Below, piece by piece: positions 35,544-45,462 of a stretch of 64,000 nt of DNA (positions are counted from its first letter, which is position 1; every line of letters begins with the position of its first letter). The DNA comes from Hirundichthys speculiger. Lineage: Eukaryota > Chordata > Actinopteri > Beloniformes > Exocoetidae. The notes below the pieces were generated by a model that had not been told where the DNA came from, did no database searches, and saw only the letters and a program-made list of their open reading frames with translations. Position numbers and translations under genes: made by a program. Location: positions 2,824,001 to 2,888,000 of the forward strand of contig JAGFBZ010000342.1 of the NCBI GenBank assembly GCA_018398805.1. Direction: 5' to 3'.

Positions 35544-35670
35544 CTTTGTTTCTCAGGTACTTTTTTGCATCTGGCCGGGTTCAATTGGACAGCTGTTTTT
35601 CTTTCCCCTTGAAATTATTTTTTACTCCGGTCGTCTTCATCTGATGTTAAAATTTGTTCGATGATCTGAG

Positions 35671-36240
35671 ATCATCCATAAGGAGGCGAATGCGTCTTCA
35701 CGGCGCTGTGTTACGTTCAGTGTCGTTGTTTCTGGTGCTGTGAGCTGCACAAAGCTGTGCGATGAATCCCTAAACAGGCGCATCTTTGATGGAACGGAGT
35801 CCAAGAAATACAGAAAATACTGTCAACTTGTGAAAGGTGATGATGTTACCTGTGAGAACTGGAATCACATTTTGGTGATGAATTACAGCAGAGTACCAAA
35901 CAGAGATAGCGTCAGCCTTGCATTCCTGCACAGTTTAGTGATCCTCACTGGCACAAAGAGTGCGTCTGAGAAGGCAGTTTATATAAATGAACAGTTGATG
36001 GAAAAGTCATCTTCAGCCCTTCAAAATGTCACACCTTTTATGAATGTTATTCTTCACCGCTGGTTTTTTTCTGCAGCTCTGAGTGTGTGTGAGTGGGCCA
36101 GTCATCTGCCACAGCAGCATTACTCAGTGCAGCTCACAGGACACTTTTCCGACTGCAAGAAACAAAGGCCAGTCTGTTTCTATGGTTTCTCACATACTGG
36201 AGATCGGAGTGGAATTTTACATAGGCAAGGCTAATGGATA
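35671..36240 (+). CDS. Unrecognised open frame, possible exon or pseudogene
   Basis: After a stop at 35662 the frame stays open to TAA-like termination at 36235, about 190 codons, the longest open frame here that is not repeat-derived. It reads SCTKLCDESLNRRIFDGT in its first part and later ALQNVTPFMNVILHRWFF, with a varied composition typical of globular proteins. No signal peptide, coiled coil or known motif was recognised. No convincing ATG precedes it (a GTG lies at 35740). A polypyrimidine tract followed by CAG (36065-36077) lies inside the frame, so part could be exon and part intron. It starts right where the Tc1 is truncated, which hints at a rearranged or retroposed piece. Function unknown. 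Confidence 0.3.
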
Positions 36241-36862
36241 GACTTCACCCGCCGACATTTAACAAATACCAAGGAGGGGTACGGCGACGGGGGGGGGGGG
36301 TTCAGCCGTGAATGCTTTGCGAACCGTTCCGCGGATAACATTCGTGTCACCGTGTCACTCATCGGTGAAATGAGGTGCAGTCGTGGTTAATGAACGGGCT
36401 CTGATGCAGAAACGTCACCTGAATCTGCACATGCAGACGCCTCCCCGTTCAGCAGAAAGCTTTGACTGACGTGCTCTCTCTCCTCCAGCCCACTGAAGCA
36501 TCACTTCAGGGACGGGTGGATGTTATTTTTTAATTTCTTTTAAAACAGACAGAGCTCTGGAAAACTCCTGCCGTGCCCTTCACATGACAGAGCAAAGTTT
36601 CCATTAAAGGTTGTGACTTGTTAGGTCAGAATTTTCTTAACTTTTCAGGTCCAGAATTAGTGCAGCTAGTGGTTCTCATTTTTGTACAGGTTACACATTA
36701 GTTACATATTGGTAATAGTATTGTTATCAATAGCATTATTAATATTCTAGTATTGGAAACATAAATGACATTACCCCTTGGTTTATATCACACTGATTTA
36801 TTGTTGCTCATTGTTTTTATCACACAGTTTTGTTTAATAAACCATATGTCCACATCACAGTG
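36241..36862. other. Unassigned sequence
   Basis: G-run at 36290-36300. No gene or repeat terminus seen. Confidence 0.4.
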
Positions 36863-36965
36863 TCTTAGATCAGCCTTTCTCAACCAGGGTGTCGCGGCAC
36901 ACTGGGGTGTCGTCTGACTGCTTCAGGGGTGTTGTCAAAAAAATGACCTATTCTGATATTTCATA

Positions 36966-37493
36966 TACAGTGGTACCTCTACTTACGAATGTTTCTACAT
37001 AAGAAATTTTCAGGTTACGAAACGCCTCAAAGGGAAAATATTGCCTCTTGTTACGAAAGAAATTTCAGGATACAAAAGGCAAAAATACAGTAGCGCTGCT
37101 ACTCGCAGCTCCCAGAGTTTACCGAACGTAACGTTTTGATGAAATTTTCAGGAGTTGTCAGAAATGTGAAAAGGAAAAACTGATTTTATTTTGGGTGTGA
37201 TCCGGAAGAAATCCTGGATTCTGGATCACTTTCAAATTTTCGATAATTGTTGCGTTTAGTGGAGGTCTGCGCTCTCCGAGTGCTTTTCTAGTTCTAACAT
37301 GTATTTCTGACAGGTTTTTATGTCATTTAATGTATTATTTATAATTCATTAAAAAAAAAAAAATGTTTGAATTTTGGGGGGCTTGGAACGGATTAGAGCA
37401 TTTACATGGAAAACACGTCTCTACTTAAGAAATGTTTAGGTTACGAAACTACTTCCAGAACCAATTAATTTTGTAAGTAGAGGTACCACTGTA
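36966..37493. mobile_element. Tigger/pogo-like MITE inside the Buster-like hAT
   Basis: The element occupies 36968-37491 with TA on both sides. Termini are CAGTGGTACCTCTACTTACG and GTAAGTAGAGGTACCACTG. Internally it carries a shortened piece of the ACCTCC repeat (37133-37300: 'gtgatccggaagaaatcc', 'gtggaggtctgcgctctcc'). Confidence 0.88.
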
Positions 37494-37752
37494 TAAATAT
37501 ATGAATGCATACATAAATACATACTTTTTGCCTATGAATGAATAAATGAATAAATAAATAATAAATAAGATACATAACTGGACATGAAATGAATAATAAA
37601 ATATGTCTCACATGCCCATTTCCCAATGTTAACAACGTCAGTACGGGGTCAGCGTAAGGTCAACGTGACTGCCCAGTTAGCTTACGTCGTAATATCTTTT
37701 AACCGCTGGAATTTTATTTCACAGATAGCAAAGAGAACTTTTTAGCAGCATC

Positions 37753-37860
37753 ATGGATGGTTTTCTAAAAAGAAAAGCCCCACAGGAACGGAACATCACA
37801 GATGAGCCGACTTCTTCATCAAGCCTTCATCCACCAGCTCTGAATCTGCTCCATAGGTAG
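37753..37860 (+). pseudogene. hAT transposase N-terminus (ZBED5-like)
   Basis: A 35-codon frame starting MDGFLKRKAPQERN, the characteristic opening of Buster/ZBED5-type hAT proteins (M-D-x-F-L-x-R-K), ending at a stop at 37858-37860. Downstream, out of frame, KAKKRQYKDD follows (about 37881-37911), which resembles the next conserved block (KRQY...Y) before the BED finger. The rest of the protein is missing. Clearly a relic. Confidence 0.7.
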
Positions 37861-38180
37861 CAAAGCTAGCTGCTAGCGATAAGGCTAAAAAGAGGCAATA
37901 CAAGGATGATGGATGGAAGCAAGCACATCACAGATGAAAAGAAGCTTTCCTGCTGAGGCCTACTCTGGTGCAGTTATCCTGTTCAGGTTATTTAAACTAA
38001 ATAAAACAGGACGTATGCATTTACAGTCGGAGTGATGTAGTGTGGCTTTGGATTATATTTTACTCTGGGGTGTCGTGAGAGTTTATTCACTTTTGAAAGG
38101 TGTCGTGACTGAAAAAAAGTTGAGAAAGGCTGTCTTAGATCATTCTTAGTGTATGTTTTGTCTTTTCTTTATATCAAAAA

Positions 38181-38593
38181 TGTAGCAAACTAGCTCAGTT
38201 GTAGCCAGTTAGAAACACGTGATTGGAAACAAAGACCTGGCCAGGTAGATAGAATAGCATTGTGGGATAGGTAACCATTCTTCTTTTTAAGAAAACGCCG
38301 GCAGTGGATTGGACCAGAAGAGGACCACCTGAAGACAACGGATTGGACAAACAAACGGAGGACCCCACCAGCCAATAGGAGAGCCAAGTCTAAACTGTGG
38401 TTCCTCCCCATCTAGTGATGCACATTTTTGTATAAATTGTTATTGTATTGTTTTACTCGGGTTTCTTCTGCTAGAGACTGCCTCTGCAAAGGAGCCGTGA
38501 TCACGTTATCGCAATTAAACATCTGCGTTGTACTTGTACTACCGACCAAGCAAAGAATACGCAGTTAGAATCTTTTCAGGAAAAGATCCTAAC
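38181..38593 (+). mobile_element. Possible solo LTR-like or promoter segment
   Basis: The order CCAAT (38372-38376), TATA-like GTATAAAT (38430-38437) and poly(A)-like ATTAAA (38514-38519), between TG (38181) and CA (38593), resembles an LTR. No flanking duplication, primer-binding site or internal gene was found, so this may equally be host promoter-like sequence or chance. Confidence 0.22.
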
Positions 38594-39819
38594 AGACTCT
38601 GGCGGAAAGGAGACTGGAGGCAGCGATACCTCTGAAACTCTTTCCAATTCAGGTATATGATCGAAAAGGTCACAGACATCTGAGTCTCGATAAATCCGAA
38701 AGCGGCGGGAATGAAAAGGCGGTCGACTTTAACACGTGCTGCGGCTCAGACGCCTTGTCGAAACCTGTCAGTGAGTTCAGTAATTTAATTCCATCGCACA
38801 TCGTGTTCTTATTAAACTAGACTGGACCAGACTGACTTCCTGAGTTGCAGCGAACCAGGTCACCACCATCACAGGCTGAGTTTTTTTACTCTCTCTCTCT
38901 CTGGGGCATTTTTAAAAAGGAGTAACTCTTGCTTAAACCACAACGCTGAAGCCTTCAAGTTTAACACGTAGCCGATAACACTCCCAGAGAGAGCCAGAGT
39001 TTGTGCTCTTCAACATTTTTTTTTTTTAAAGGACAATTTAAAACCGTTTCTCCATCTTATTGGCCTCAGCGGTTAGAGATTTTCCATTTTAAGGACCAAA
39101 TACAAGGTTATATTTATCCATTTCTGTCCCAGTCGTCCCAGCGTTCCCCGTCTCTGATCTCTAAATCAGGAATGAAGAATTTAAGTTATAACTGGCTCTG
39201 GCTCTCTGCTGCAGTTTCCCCCCAGACAGATCCGGTATAATTGGAATACTGGACTGAGCGGTGGGCAAACGCGCACGAGAGAAACCCACGCAGGTCATTA
39301 CATTTACTGTCAAGCATCTCCACAAGCCCGAGCGGTCGTATCTGACATATCCATCTGCTACGGTGGATCTGCCTCTGTCGGTCCCTCTGAATCGGGATGA
39401 GGGACCTGCCGGCGCTAATGATGATGGACCGTGACATGATAATCACAGGGTTGATGGCTGCGGCGACCAAGCAAGGCTGTGATTTTTACACACATTTACA
39501 TCTCTCTCTCAGCGACCTGTGGGAGCAAAATATCAGCTTCTGTTCTTCCTTTTAATGCTCCGTGTTCTTGTTGAATGCATTTCCAAGTGCTCCTGTTTTT
39601 ATGACTTTCTGCTTTCATGTGTGTGAGTTCGGCACGACTTAAAATAGCTTCATATTTGCTTCTTTTTTTTCTTTGAGGACCAGTCCATGCATGAATTTAC
39701 ATCACCAAACCAAACTGAGCCTGGCAGTCCTGCCGTAAAAGAACGAATTAAGGCCTGTTGGCTCGTTATAATTTACCTGTTATTCCAACAAAATGCCACC
39801 AGACGTGAACAAAGCACAT
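38594..39819. other. Unassigned sequence
   Basis: T-run at 39018-39028. No coding exon recognised. Confidence 0.4.
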
Positions 39820-40180
39820 GTGAAGAGTAGGGATGAGTATTGGTAAGGACCTCGCAATACGATATGTATCATGATACTGAATATATTGCGATATTCTACC
39901 CACTTAATATCAAAATCAAAAGTAGAGATGAAAAATCAAGTTGCTGTATATGTTCATCAGATGATATTGATCATTCAGAGGACAAATTGAGTCAAAACTA
40001 TTTGCTCCTATTTATTGTTTATTATTAGTGTTTTTGCACATTTAAGTAACCATTACAACATACTGACAGCATTGTAAAAAAAAATCGATATTAGGAGCTG
40101 AAAAATCGATATTATATTGGGCGGCCGAAAATCGCGATATATTGCCAAATCGATTTTTTTTTCACACCCTTAGTAAAGAG
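39820..40180. mobile_element. hAT MITE family F, copy 2, with TSD
   Basis: The element occupies 39828-40172, inverted relative to 29356-29726. It starts TAGGGATGAGTATTGG and ends TTTCACACCCTTA. Flanks gtgaagag (39820-39827) and gtaaagag (40173-40180) match 7/8. Confidence 0.9.
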
Positions 40181-40527
40181 TGGCCGGAGAAGACCGGGAA
40201 TGACATGCCCGAAGTTAAAGATCTCCTAAAAAAACTCTGCAGAGCCGAGGAGGCAGGGCAAAGATGAGGAGGGTTTTTTTTTATTCCAGCAGTCTCAAGA
40301 CATTATGGCTTTGAATAACACCATTTAAACTGTCGAGGAGATGCAACGTCAAGAGTCCTAAATGACGAAATAAACGAGCACTGAGCCACTGACGACATCC
40401 ATCCTGCTTGAACTAAAGAAAAGCACAGGATCCAAACAAACTTCTATCTGTGGAGGATCTCATGGACATATTTTTTTTGGTTTAGCTCAGGATCTCTGAA
40501 TAATAAATTACAGTCCTTCAGCTGATA
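40181..40527. other. Unassigned sequence
   Basis: Nothing recognised between two family F elements. Confidence 0.4.
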
Positions 40528-40784
40528 GTTGGTGCTAGGGGTGTGAAAAAAAATTAATTTGGCAATATATCGCGATTTTCAGCCGGCCAATATAATATCA
40601 ATTTTTCAGCTCCTAATATCGATTTTTTTTTACAATGCTTTTCATCTCTACTTTTAATTTTGATATTAACTGGGTAGAATATCGCAATATATCTTAATAT
40701 TGTAATAATATCGTATCATGACCCAAGTATTATGATACATATCGTATTGTGAGGTCCTTGCAAATACTCACCCTTAGCTGGTGC
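40528..40784. mobile_element. hAT MITE family F, copy 3, internally deleted, with TSD
   Basis: The element occupies 40536-40776. It starts TAGGGGTGTGAAAAAAAATT and ends CAAATACTCACCCTTA. Flanks gttggtgc (40528-40535) and gctggtgc (40777-40784) match 7/8. Compared with 29356-29726 it lacks about 130 bp of the centre. Confidence 0.9.
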
Positions 40785-41350
40785 TACAGACGGATTCAAA
40801 AAGCCGGAGCTGGAAGGAAATTTCTGTTAACAGCAGCTTGGAACAAATTACGCTTCCATCCCTGAAAATCAGAAAACATGCGGCTCCAGAGATAAACGAG
40901 AACTTTTACGGTTTTGGAGGCATCTGCATAAAGAAATTTCCCATAAACCATGAATGCGTGCAGGCCAGTGGCTCGGGGCTTCGCTGAAGACAAGTTTGCG
41001 AGTGAGAAAGTGGGTCAAAGCTCGGTCAGATACGAGTCTGTGAAAATAGGGCGCCGTACTTTCTTTTCATGAGGCCTTTCCACGTATAAACACGTCCTTT
41101 TTACTCACGTTTGACAGTCTCACAGAGGGCTGGAGAAGATGCCGAGCAGAAAGAAGACGTGTGATAGAGGCTGGGTTAGGCTCACAGTCTGCTTTGTTAT
41201 CAGGTCCAGGAACGTCTCTGTGGTTGACTTAAACCAGTTCGGGAGCGGTGGTCGGCGCTCTTCTTGCAGCGTGAAGGTTGTCGCAGAAAGGGCCCGTGGC
41301 TGACGTCTCCGTCCCAGTTACCCTCCTCGAACTGCTGGGTCAGAAAATGA
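40785..41350. other. Unassigned sequence
   Basis: No gene or repeat terminus recognised. Confidence 0.4.
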
Positions 41351-42021
41351 CTAGCGATCTCTTATTTTTCGTGGTTAATCGGGACCGGCGCACCCACGTG
41401 AAAGTCAAAATCCGCGAACTGGAGCCGGAGCCCCCCGAGCTTAAATAATGTGTTTAAAATATGTTTAAAAACCACAAAAAAGTAGCGAGTCACTGCAGCG
41501 AAACAAGACAAAGGCTCAACTGTGGTCTTTCTGTTACCTTCACAGCCTCTGGTCTCTGAACCATAGTAAAGAAACCGCTAATATTGTGTTATTTTTGGCT
41601 CGTAATTAGCAGCTAACACGCTAACAACAACAAAAGAAAAAGTCCAGTTTTCTCTGCATGGAACGAGCACTTTATTCTGCCATTACCGGCAGGAACTTGT
41701 AACATCACACAGGTTGTATTGTTGGGCTCCTGTCGGTTAACAGAGAATGTAAATCTATACACGCTGGGCTGCTGTTGATGCTCACTACACTTTACATCTA
41801 ACCCCGTTTTCATTCTGCCGTCCCACGACACACACACTCCATTACCCATAAGGCCACACCATTACCCATAAGGCTACCTTCTTAAAGGGGCCAGGCTGGC
41901 TCACAACATTTCTTCGCTGTGAGAGAACAACCTCCTGTCATGTTTCCGCCATTAAAATTTTTTTTTTTTTTATATTACGCATTACGGAACTTAAAGGGCG
42001 AATTGGCGAGGGACCACTGTA
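41351..42021 (-). mobile_element. Tigger-like MITE family T2, free-standing copy
   Basis: Its right end reads GGCGAGGGACCACTG followed by TA (42020-42021). Its left end is decayed (tagcgatct for CAGTGATCT). The interior matches the copies at 50700-51318 and 63211-63681 ('cagcctctggtctctgaacc', 'aaggggccaggctggctcac'). A tandem CATTACCCATAAGGC repeat lies at 41841-41872 and varies in number among copies. Confidence 0.75.
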
Positions 42022-43131
42022 CGTACCATCTGATAGAAAGAAATAGAACATCCATAGCTGTGAATATCTCTGACTTTTTGCTTTGAAATTGTAGCTGCGT
42101 ATGTCGTGAACGAGTGTATTTAATTCCCAGCTGATGACCGTTTGTCTATTGAGCAGATGTGGCCTGTTAAATTAAAGATGAGGCTGATTTATTTCGGACT
42201 GACGCTTCCAGAACCTTCCTCTGTCTGACACATGTCACTTGTTTCCTTTTTGCATGAAGGTCTGGGTTTGCATTTTTTTTTTTTTTTTTTTTTAAACAGG
42301 TCCGTGGCTCCTGTTGCACCGAGAGGCTCAGGTCCTACTCCGTAACCCCACCCCTCCTTCTCCCTGTTGCTCTCCCCCTTTCCCAGGGGAAAAGCCCCCA
42401 TGCGAAAGAAGAAATGGGTCGTAAAGGGCACCGAGTTCCCATTGGATCTCCTCCTCGGTGCCCCGTCTGTGCCCCGGTCCGTGCCGCTCCGCTTCAGGCG
42501 CTGCGTCATCTAAAGGATATAAAAACCTTTAATGTCCCCCATCGCTTGCACTCTGCATATTCTGTGGGTTAAGTAAAAAAAATCTGACGAGGCTGTGTAA
42601 TTAAGCTGCCGTTAATTGTTTTGCCTGGTCCCTGGTGGCGCTGCTCAGACTACGGGGGGAAGGAAAGGGCACGTTTATTGGGCTGATGGGCTCCACGCCT
42701 AACTGCACGAAAAAACACAGTGAAAGTGGTTCTTAATTGCCGCCCGTTCCCGCCACATCACCTAAAGTCACCTCTGCAGAAGCGTCAACGAACTCGCAGC
42801 GTCCGACTACACTCGGATCATCTTTCACTTTCATAACAGTCGCTGCAATATTTTTTGTCTTGTTTGCTGTGTTTTCCACTTTTAAATCCCTCTGGACTCT
42901 GATGGCAGCCCCCCCTCCCCACCTTCCCAGCTGCCTCGGCGGTAATTGAATCAACACTATTTATACGCTCTACGTTTTATGACATGTAAAACGCTCCGCT
43001 GGCCAGAAATACACTCTCCAGTTTCACCGCTGGCCGAGCTGGATGTAAATACAGAGGATATTGATGGAAAAACACACACACACACACACACACACCGGCA
43101 GCCTCATCGTCTTCACACACGCGTTTATGCA
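42022..43131. other. Unassigned sequence, possible non-coding conserved stretch
   Basis: Long T-run at 42271-42293 and an AC microsatellite at about 43071-43095. 42540-42790 has homeodomain-like cores (TGTAATTAAGC, GTTAATTG, TTCTTAATTGCC) in repeat-free sequence and might be a regulatory element; low certainty. Confidence 0.3.
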
Positions 43132-43427
43132 GTGATAACTAGGGTTGGGCATCGTTTGGATTTTAACGATTCTGATCCCGCTTCTCTGTTTCGATTCCTG
43201 TTCAAAACGATTCTCGATTTCGATTCTTTGATGTGTAGGTCAACAGATCGCGACTTATCTAACAGTAGAATTTTTTCATTAAAAAAAACTGAGACACATT
43301 TACACAGGCGACAGACCATTTTTATTCTTACACATGCTTGCATGCACATATGCATAAATGTTAAACAACTTACAGTTAGCGGTTGGCCTCCTTTTTGTTT
43401 AGGAAGATGACCACATATGCTCTTTCA

Positions 43428-43743
43428 GAAACAGACGGATAAATGCCGACAAAAACATAACCTCCTTGGCGGAGGTAAAAATTGTTTGTTTACCTGGGTT
43501 GCTGGGTTACGCTCATACAGACAAGGGGCCCTCCTAGCCAATGGGATGCCAGAAAGATGCTAGCCGATAGCCAATGGCAGAGCAGCAACAAGTATGTTTA
43601 CGTTCGGTAACTCTGGGTAAACTTTTTTGCCTTTCGTATCCTGAAATTTCTTTCGTAACTAGAGGCAATATTTTCCCGTTGAAATGTTTCGTAACCTGAA
43701 AACTTCGTATGTATAAATGTTCGTAAGTAGAGGTACCACTGTA
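43428..43743 (-). mobile_element. Tigger/pogo-like MITE, truncated, inside hAT family C
   Basis: Its right end, CGTAAGTAGAGGTACCACTG, abuts TA (43742-43743). Leftward it keeps the ATTGGCTAT/CCAATGG segment and the start of the ACCTCC cargo ('aacctccttggcggaggta'), then stops, so the other terminal repeat is missing. Confidence 0.75.
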
Positions 43744-43744
43744 T

Positions 43745-44000
43745 ATGAGAAGGCAAGAGTTTCTGGATGAAGACGGACTCTGTTGCAGTCGAAGAAGTGA
43801 CGGGAGCAACGCAGTGAATTAAATACGCTACACTCGTTTATTTTTCTGATGCCATGCAGGCGGAGGTGTTTTGCCATATTAGTCATGCTCCCTCCTTTGG
43901 CAGTAACACGCTTCCCGCAGGTGTTGCACTGCGCCAGGTAGCCGTCATTTCCCGGACTGAAATGCAGCCAAGCTCGAGAGCGGCGTCTCTTGGGATCCAT
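43745..44000 (-). pseudogene. BED zinc-finger exon of hAT family C (finger intact)
   Basis: From ATG at 44000 the frame reads MDPKRRRSRAWLHFS, then CNTCGKRVTAKGGSMTNMAKHLRLH. This has both Cys (C-x2-C) and both His (H-x3-H) ligands and the aromatic W/F pair, i.e. a complete BED finger, unlike the family A and B relics. The frame continues without a stop to the inserted Tigger MITE, into which it reads. No catalytic region is present, so at most a DNA-binding peptide could be made. Whether it is transcribed is unknown. Confidence 0.65.
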
Positions 44001-44229
44001 GTTGTGGCGAGTGAAGTCCCGTCGGCGACGGACGTGACGTCGCCACTAGCGCGGAGTTGAGTACGCCGGGCGGAGTAACATCAACAAACTAGCGTAGTAA
44101 ATAGCGCGGACATTTAGGAACCGAAAAAAGGAATCGAAATTCAAAAATCTTCTAAACGATTCCAGAACCGGATGTTAGGAACCGATTCCTACTTGGAATA
44201 GTTTTTTGGTGCCCAACCCTAGTGATAAC

Positions 44230-44730
44230 ACACCAGAACTGTACAGACTCGTTTTTGCTCTGGGGGGGGTCACCGTCCCTGCACAGTCTGGTCTCACTGG
44301 GTACTTGAGGTGAATTATTGTTTGCGAGTGGAAACTTGGCCAGATAATCTCGCTGCCGCCGGCTCAGGGCTGAGTAAGACCACTGTCTCTTTGCCTGCAC
44401 ACACTGTGTGCATGTATGTGTGTGTATGTGTGTGTGCTTTTGTTTTTAACCATCTCTATTTCCAGTTCACGCTTATTTGCTGACTCTTTGCCTTTTACAA
44501 TAACTCCTTGTCCGTGCGCTCCATCTTTCACTTCCTGCTTCTCCCTCTCTGTCTCTCCGTTTCTCTCTCTCTCCCCACCCGGCTCCCTTTTCCCAACAAC
44601 TCCGGCCTTTGTCCTGCGGGCCGCTCACCTCTCCGCCGCCATCCTCGCCAGTGCCCGTGCAGTAAATTCCAGGGGTGGTAGGAAACACAAACACGCACCA
44701 AACCGAGGAGGTGGGGGGGGATAAACCCCT
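44230..44730. other. Unassigned sequence with TG repeat and pyrimidine tract
   Basis: GT-rich microsatellite at about 44408-44440 and a CT-rich tract at 44535-44590. No gene recognised. Confidence 0.4.
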
Positions 44731-44736
44731 CCTTAC

Positions 44737-44872
44737 CTCCACCTCTCCCAGATCTTCTCCTGCTTGCTGTAATCCACGTCTGTCTCTGGTTGTTTTTGCC
44801 AGTCATCACGGTGGGATCGCTAATCGCATAATTGGGGTCTCCTTCAGCAGACATGAACCACCACTGTTTGGG
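44737..44872 (-). CDS. Candidate exon, copy 1 (minus strand)
   Basis: On the minus strand a pyrimidine-rich acceptor (TTTTTCCTTCAG) is followed by 136 bp open in only one frame, PKQWWFMSAEGDPNYAISDP..., ending at a donor GGAG|GTAAGG. Signals are good but the peptide matches no family I know. In the second copy four of six differences change an amino acid, which argues against strong protein constraint. It may be a chance exon. Confidence 0.25.
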
Positions 44873-45060
44873 CTGAAGGAAAAATGTGATTACAGTAATC
44901 GTGGCAGACTAATGACGTGTTGGAGGAAGAAGGCTTTATCATAATGTCCGGTACCCATCCTTAATATCAACTTTGTCTCACTGATGTAGTTGCTAGCTTC
45001 TTTGAAGAGTGGGTCCGGCAAAATGACATCACATGCAAAACGAGAGACGCAAAGCAAGCG

Positions 45061-45092
45061 CTAACCCCTAACCCTAACCCCTAACCTCTAAC
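45061..45092. repeat. Interstitial telomere-like repeat at a duplication junction
   Basis: CTAACCCCTAACCCTAACCC continues with CTAACCTCTAACC: degenerate copies of the vertebrate telomere unit CCCTAA with an extra C. It sits exactly between the two tandem units, suggesting repair of a break with telomere-like filler or slippage. Confidence 0.85.
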
Positions 45093-45098
45093 CCTTAC

Positions 45099-45234
45099 CT
45101 CCACCTCTCCCAGATCTTCTCCTGCTTGCTGTAATCCACGTCTGTCTCTGGTTGTTTTTGCCCGTCATCACGGTGGGATTGCTGATCACATAATTGGGGT
45201 CTCCTTCAGCAGACGTGAACCACCAATGTTTGGG
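45099..45234 (-). CDS. Candidate exon, copy 2 (minus strand)
   Basis: Duplicate of the 44737-44872 candidate with the same acceptor and donor and the same open frame (PKHWWFTSAEGDPNYVISNP...). If real, the pair could be alternative exons; if not, it is simply part of the duplicated non-coding block. Function unknown. Confidence 0.25.
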
Positions 45235-45462
45235 CTGAAGGAAAAATGTGATTACAGTAATCGTGGCAGACTAATGACGTGTTGGATGAAGAAGGCTTTA
45301 TTATAATGTCTGGTACCCATCCTTAATATCAACTTTGACTAATATAGTTACTGGCTTCTTTGAAGAGTGGGTCTGAAAGGTCTTCCGTCATGCAGCCCTC
45401 TAACACTAACTAACAAAATGACATATTATCACATGCAAACTGAGAGACGCAAAGCAAGCGCT

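Larger units (their letters stand above)
34279..35670 (-). mobile_element. Tc1-type transposon with long TIRs, interrupted
   Basis: The left terminal repeat reads 'gtcacacttaaatgtttcag' plus 'attgtcaaacaaatg'. The right side contains the related inverted piece ('gttaaaatttgttcgatgat') but is cut at about 35670, losing the outer 20 bp. The interior on the minus strand encodes a decayed Tc1 transposase. The element is split at 35089-35541 by a Tigger MITE that duplicated the TA dinucleotide. Confidence 0.8.
36863..38140 (+). mobile_element. hAT (Buster/ZBED5-like) element, perfect TSD, interrupted
   Basis: The element occupies 36871-38132. It starts CAGCCTTTCTCAACCAGGGT and ends AAAAGTTGAGAAAGGCTG. 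The flanks tcttagat (36863-36870 and 38133-38140) are identical. It retains the start of a transposase gene at 37753 and is interrupted near its left end by a Tigger MITE (36968-37491). Most of the transposase is deleted. Confidence 0.92.
43132..44229. mobile_element. hAT element family C, perfect TSD, interrupted
   Basis: The element occupies 43140-44221. It starts TAGGGTTGGGCATCG and ends TTGGTGCCCAACCCTA. The flanks gtgataac (43132-43139 and 44222-44229) are identical. It carries a BED exon on the minus strand and a truncated Tigger MITE (43428-43741). Confidence 0.93.
44731..45462. repeat. Tandem duplication of about 362 bp
   Basis: Unit 1 (44731-45060) and unit 2 (45093-45462) are highly similar from ccttacctccacctctccc to gcaaagcaagcgct. 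They are separated by a telomere-like stretch at 45061-45092. Unit 2 has small insertions near 45375-45420. The divergence is low, so the duplication is fairly recent. Confidence 0.9.

Noticed and set aside
38181..38593. Endogenous retrovirus
   Set aside because: Only an LTR-like order of CCAAT, TATA-like and poly(A)-like motifs was seen; no gag, pol or env remnant, no primer-binding site and no flanking duplication, so only a low-confidence feature is kept.
42946..43410. 154-codon plus frame
   Set aside because: It crosses an AC microsatellite and the left end of hAT family C, so it is a chance fusion of unrelated DNA.
45061..45092. CCCTAA-like repeats as a chromosome end
   Set aside because: Only about five degenerate units, embedded between two copies of unique sequence; interstitial, not a telomere.
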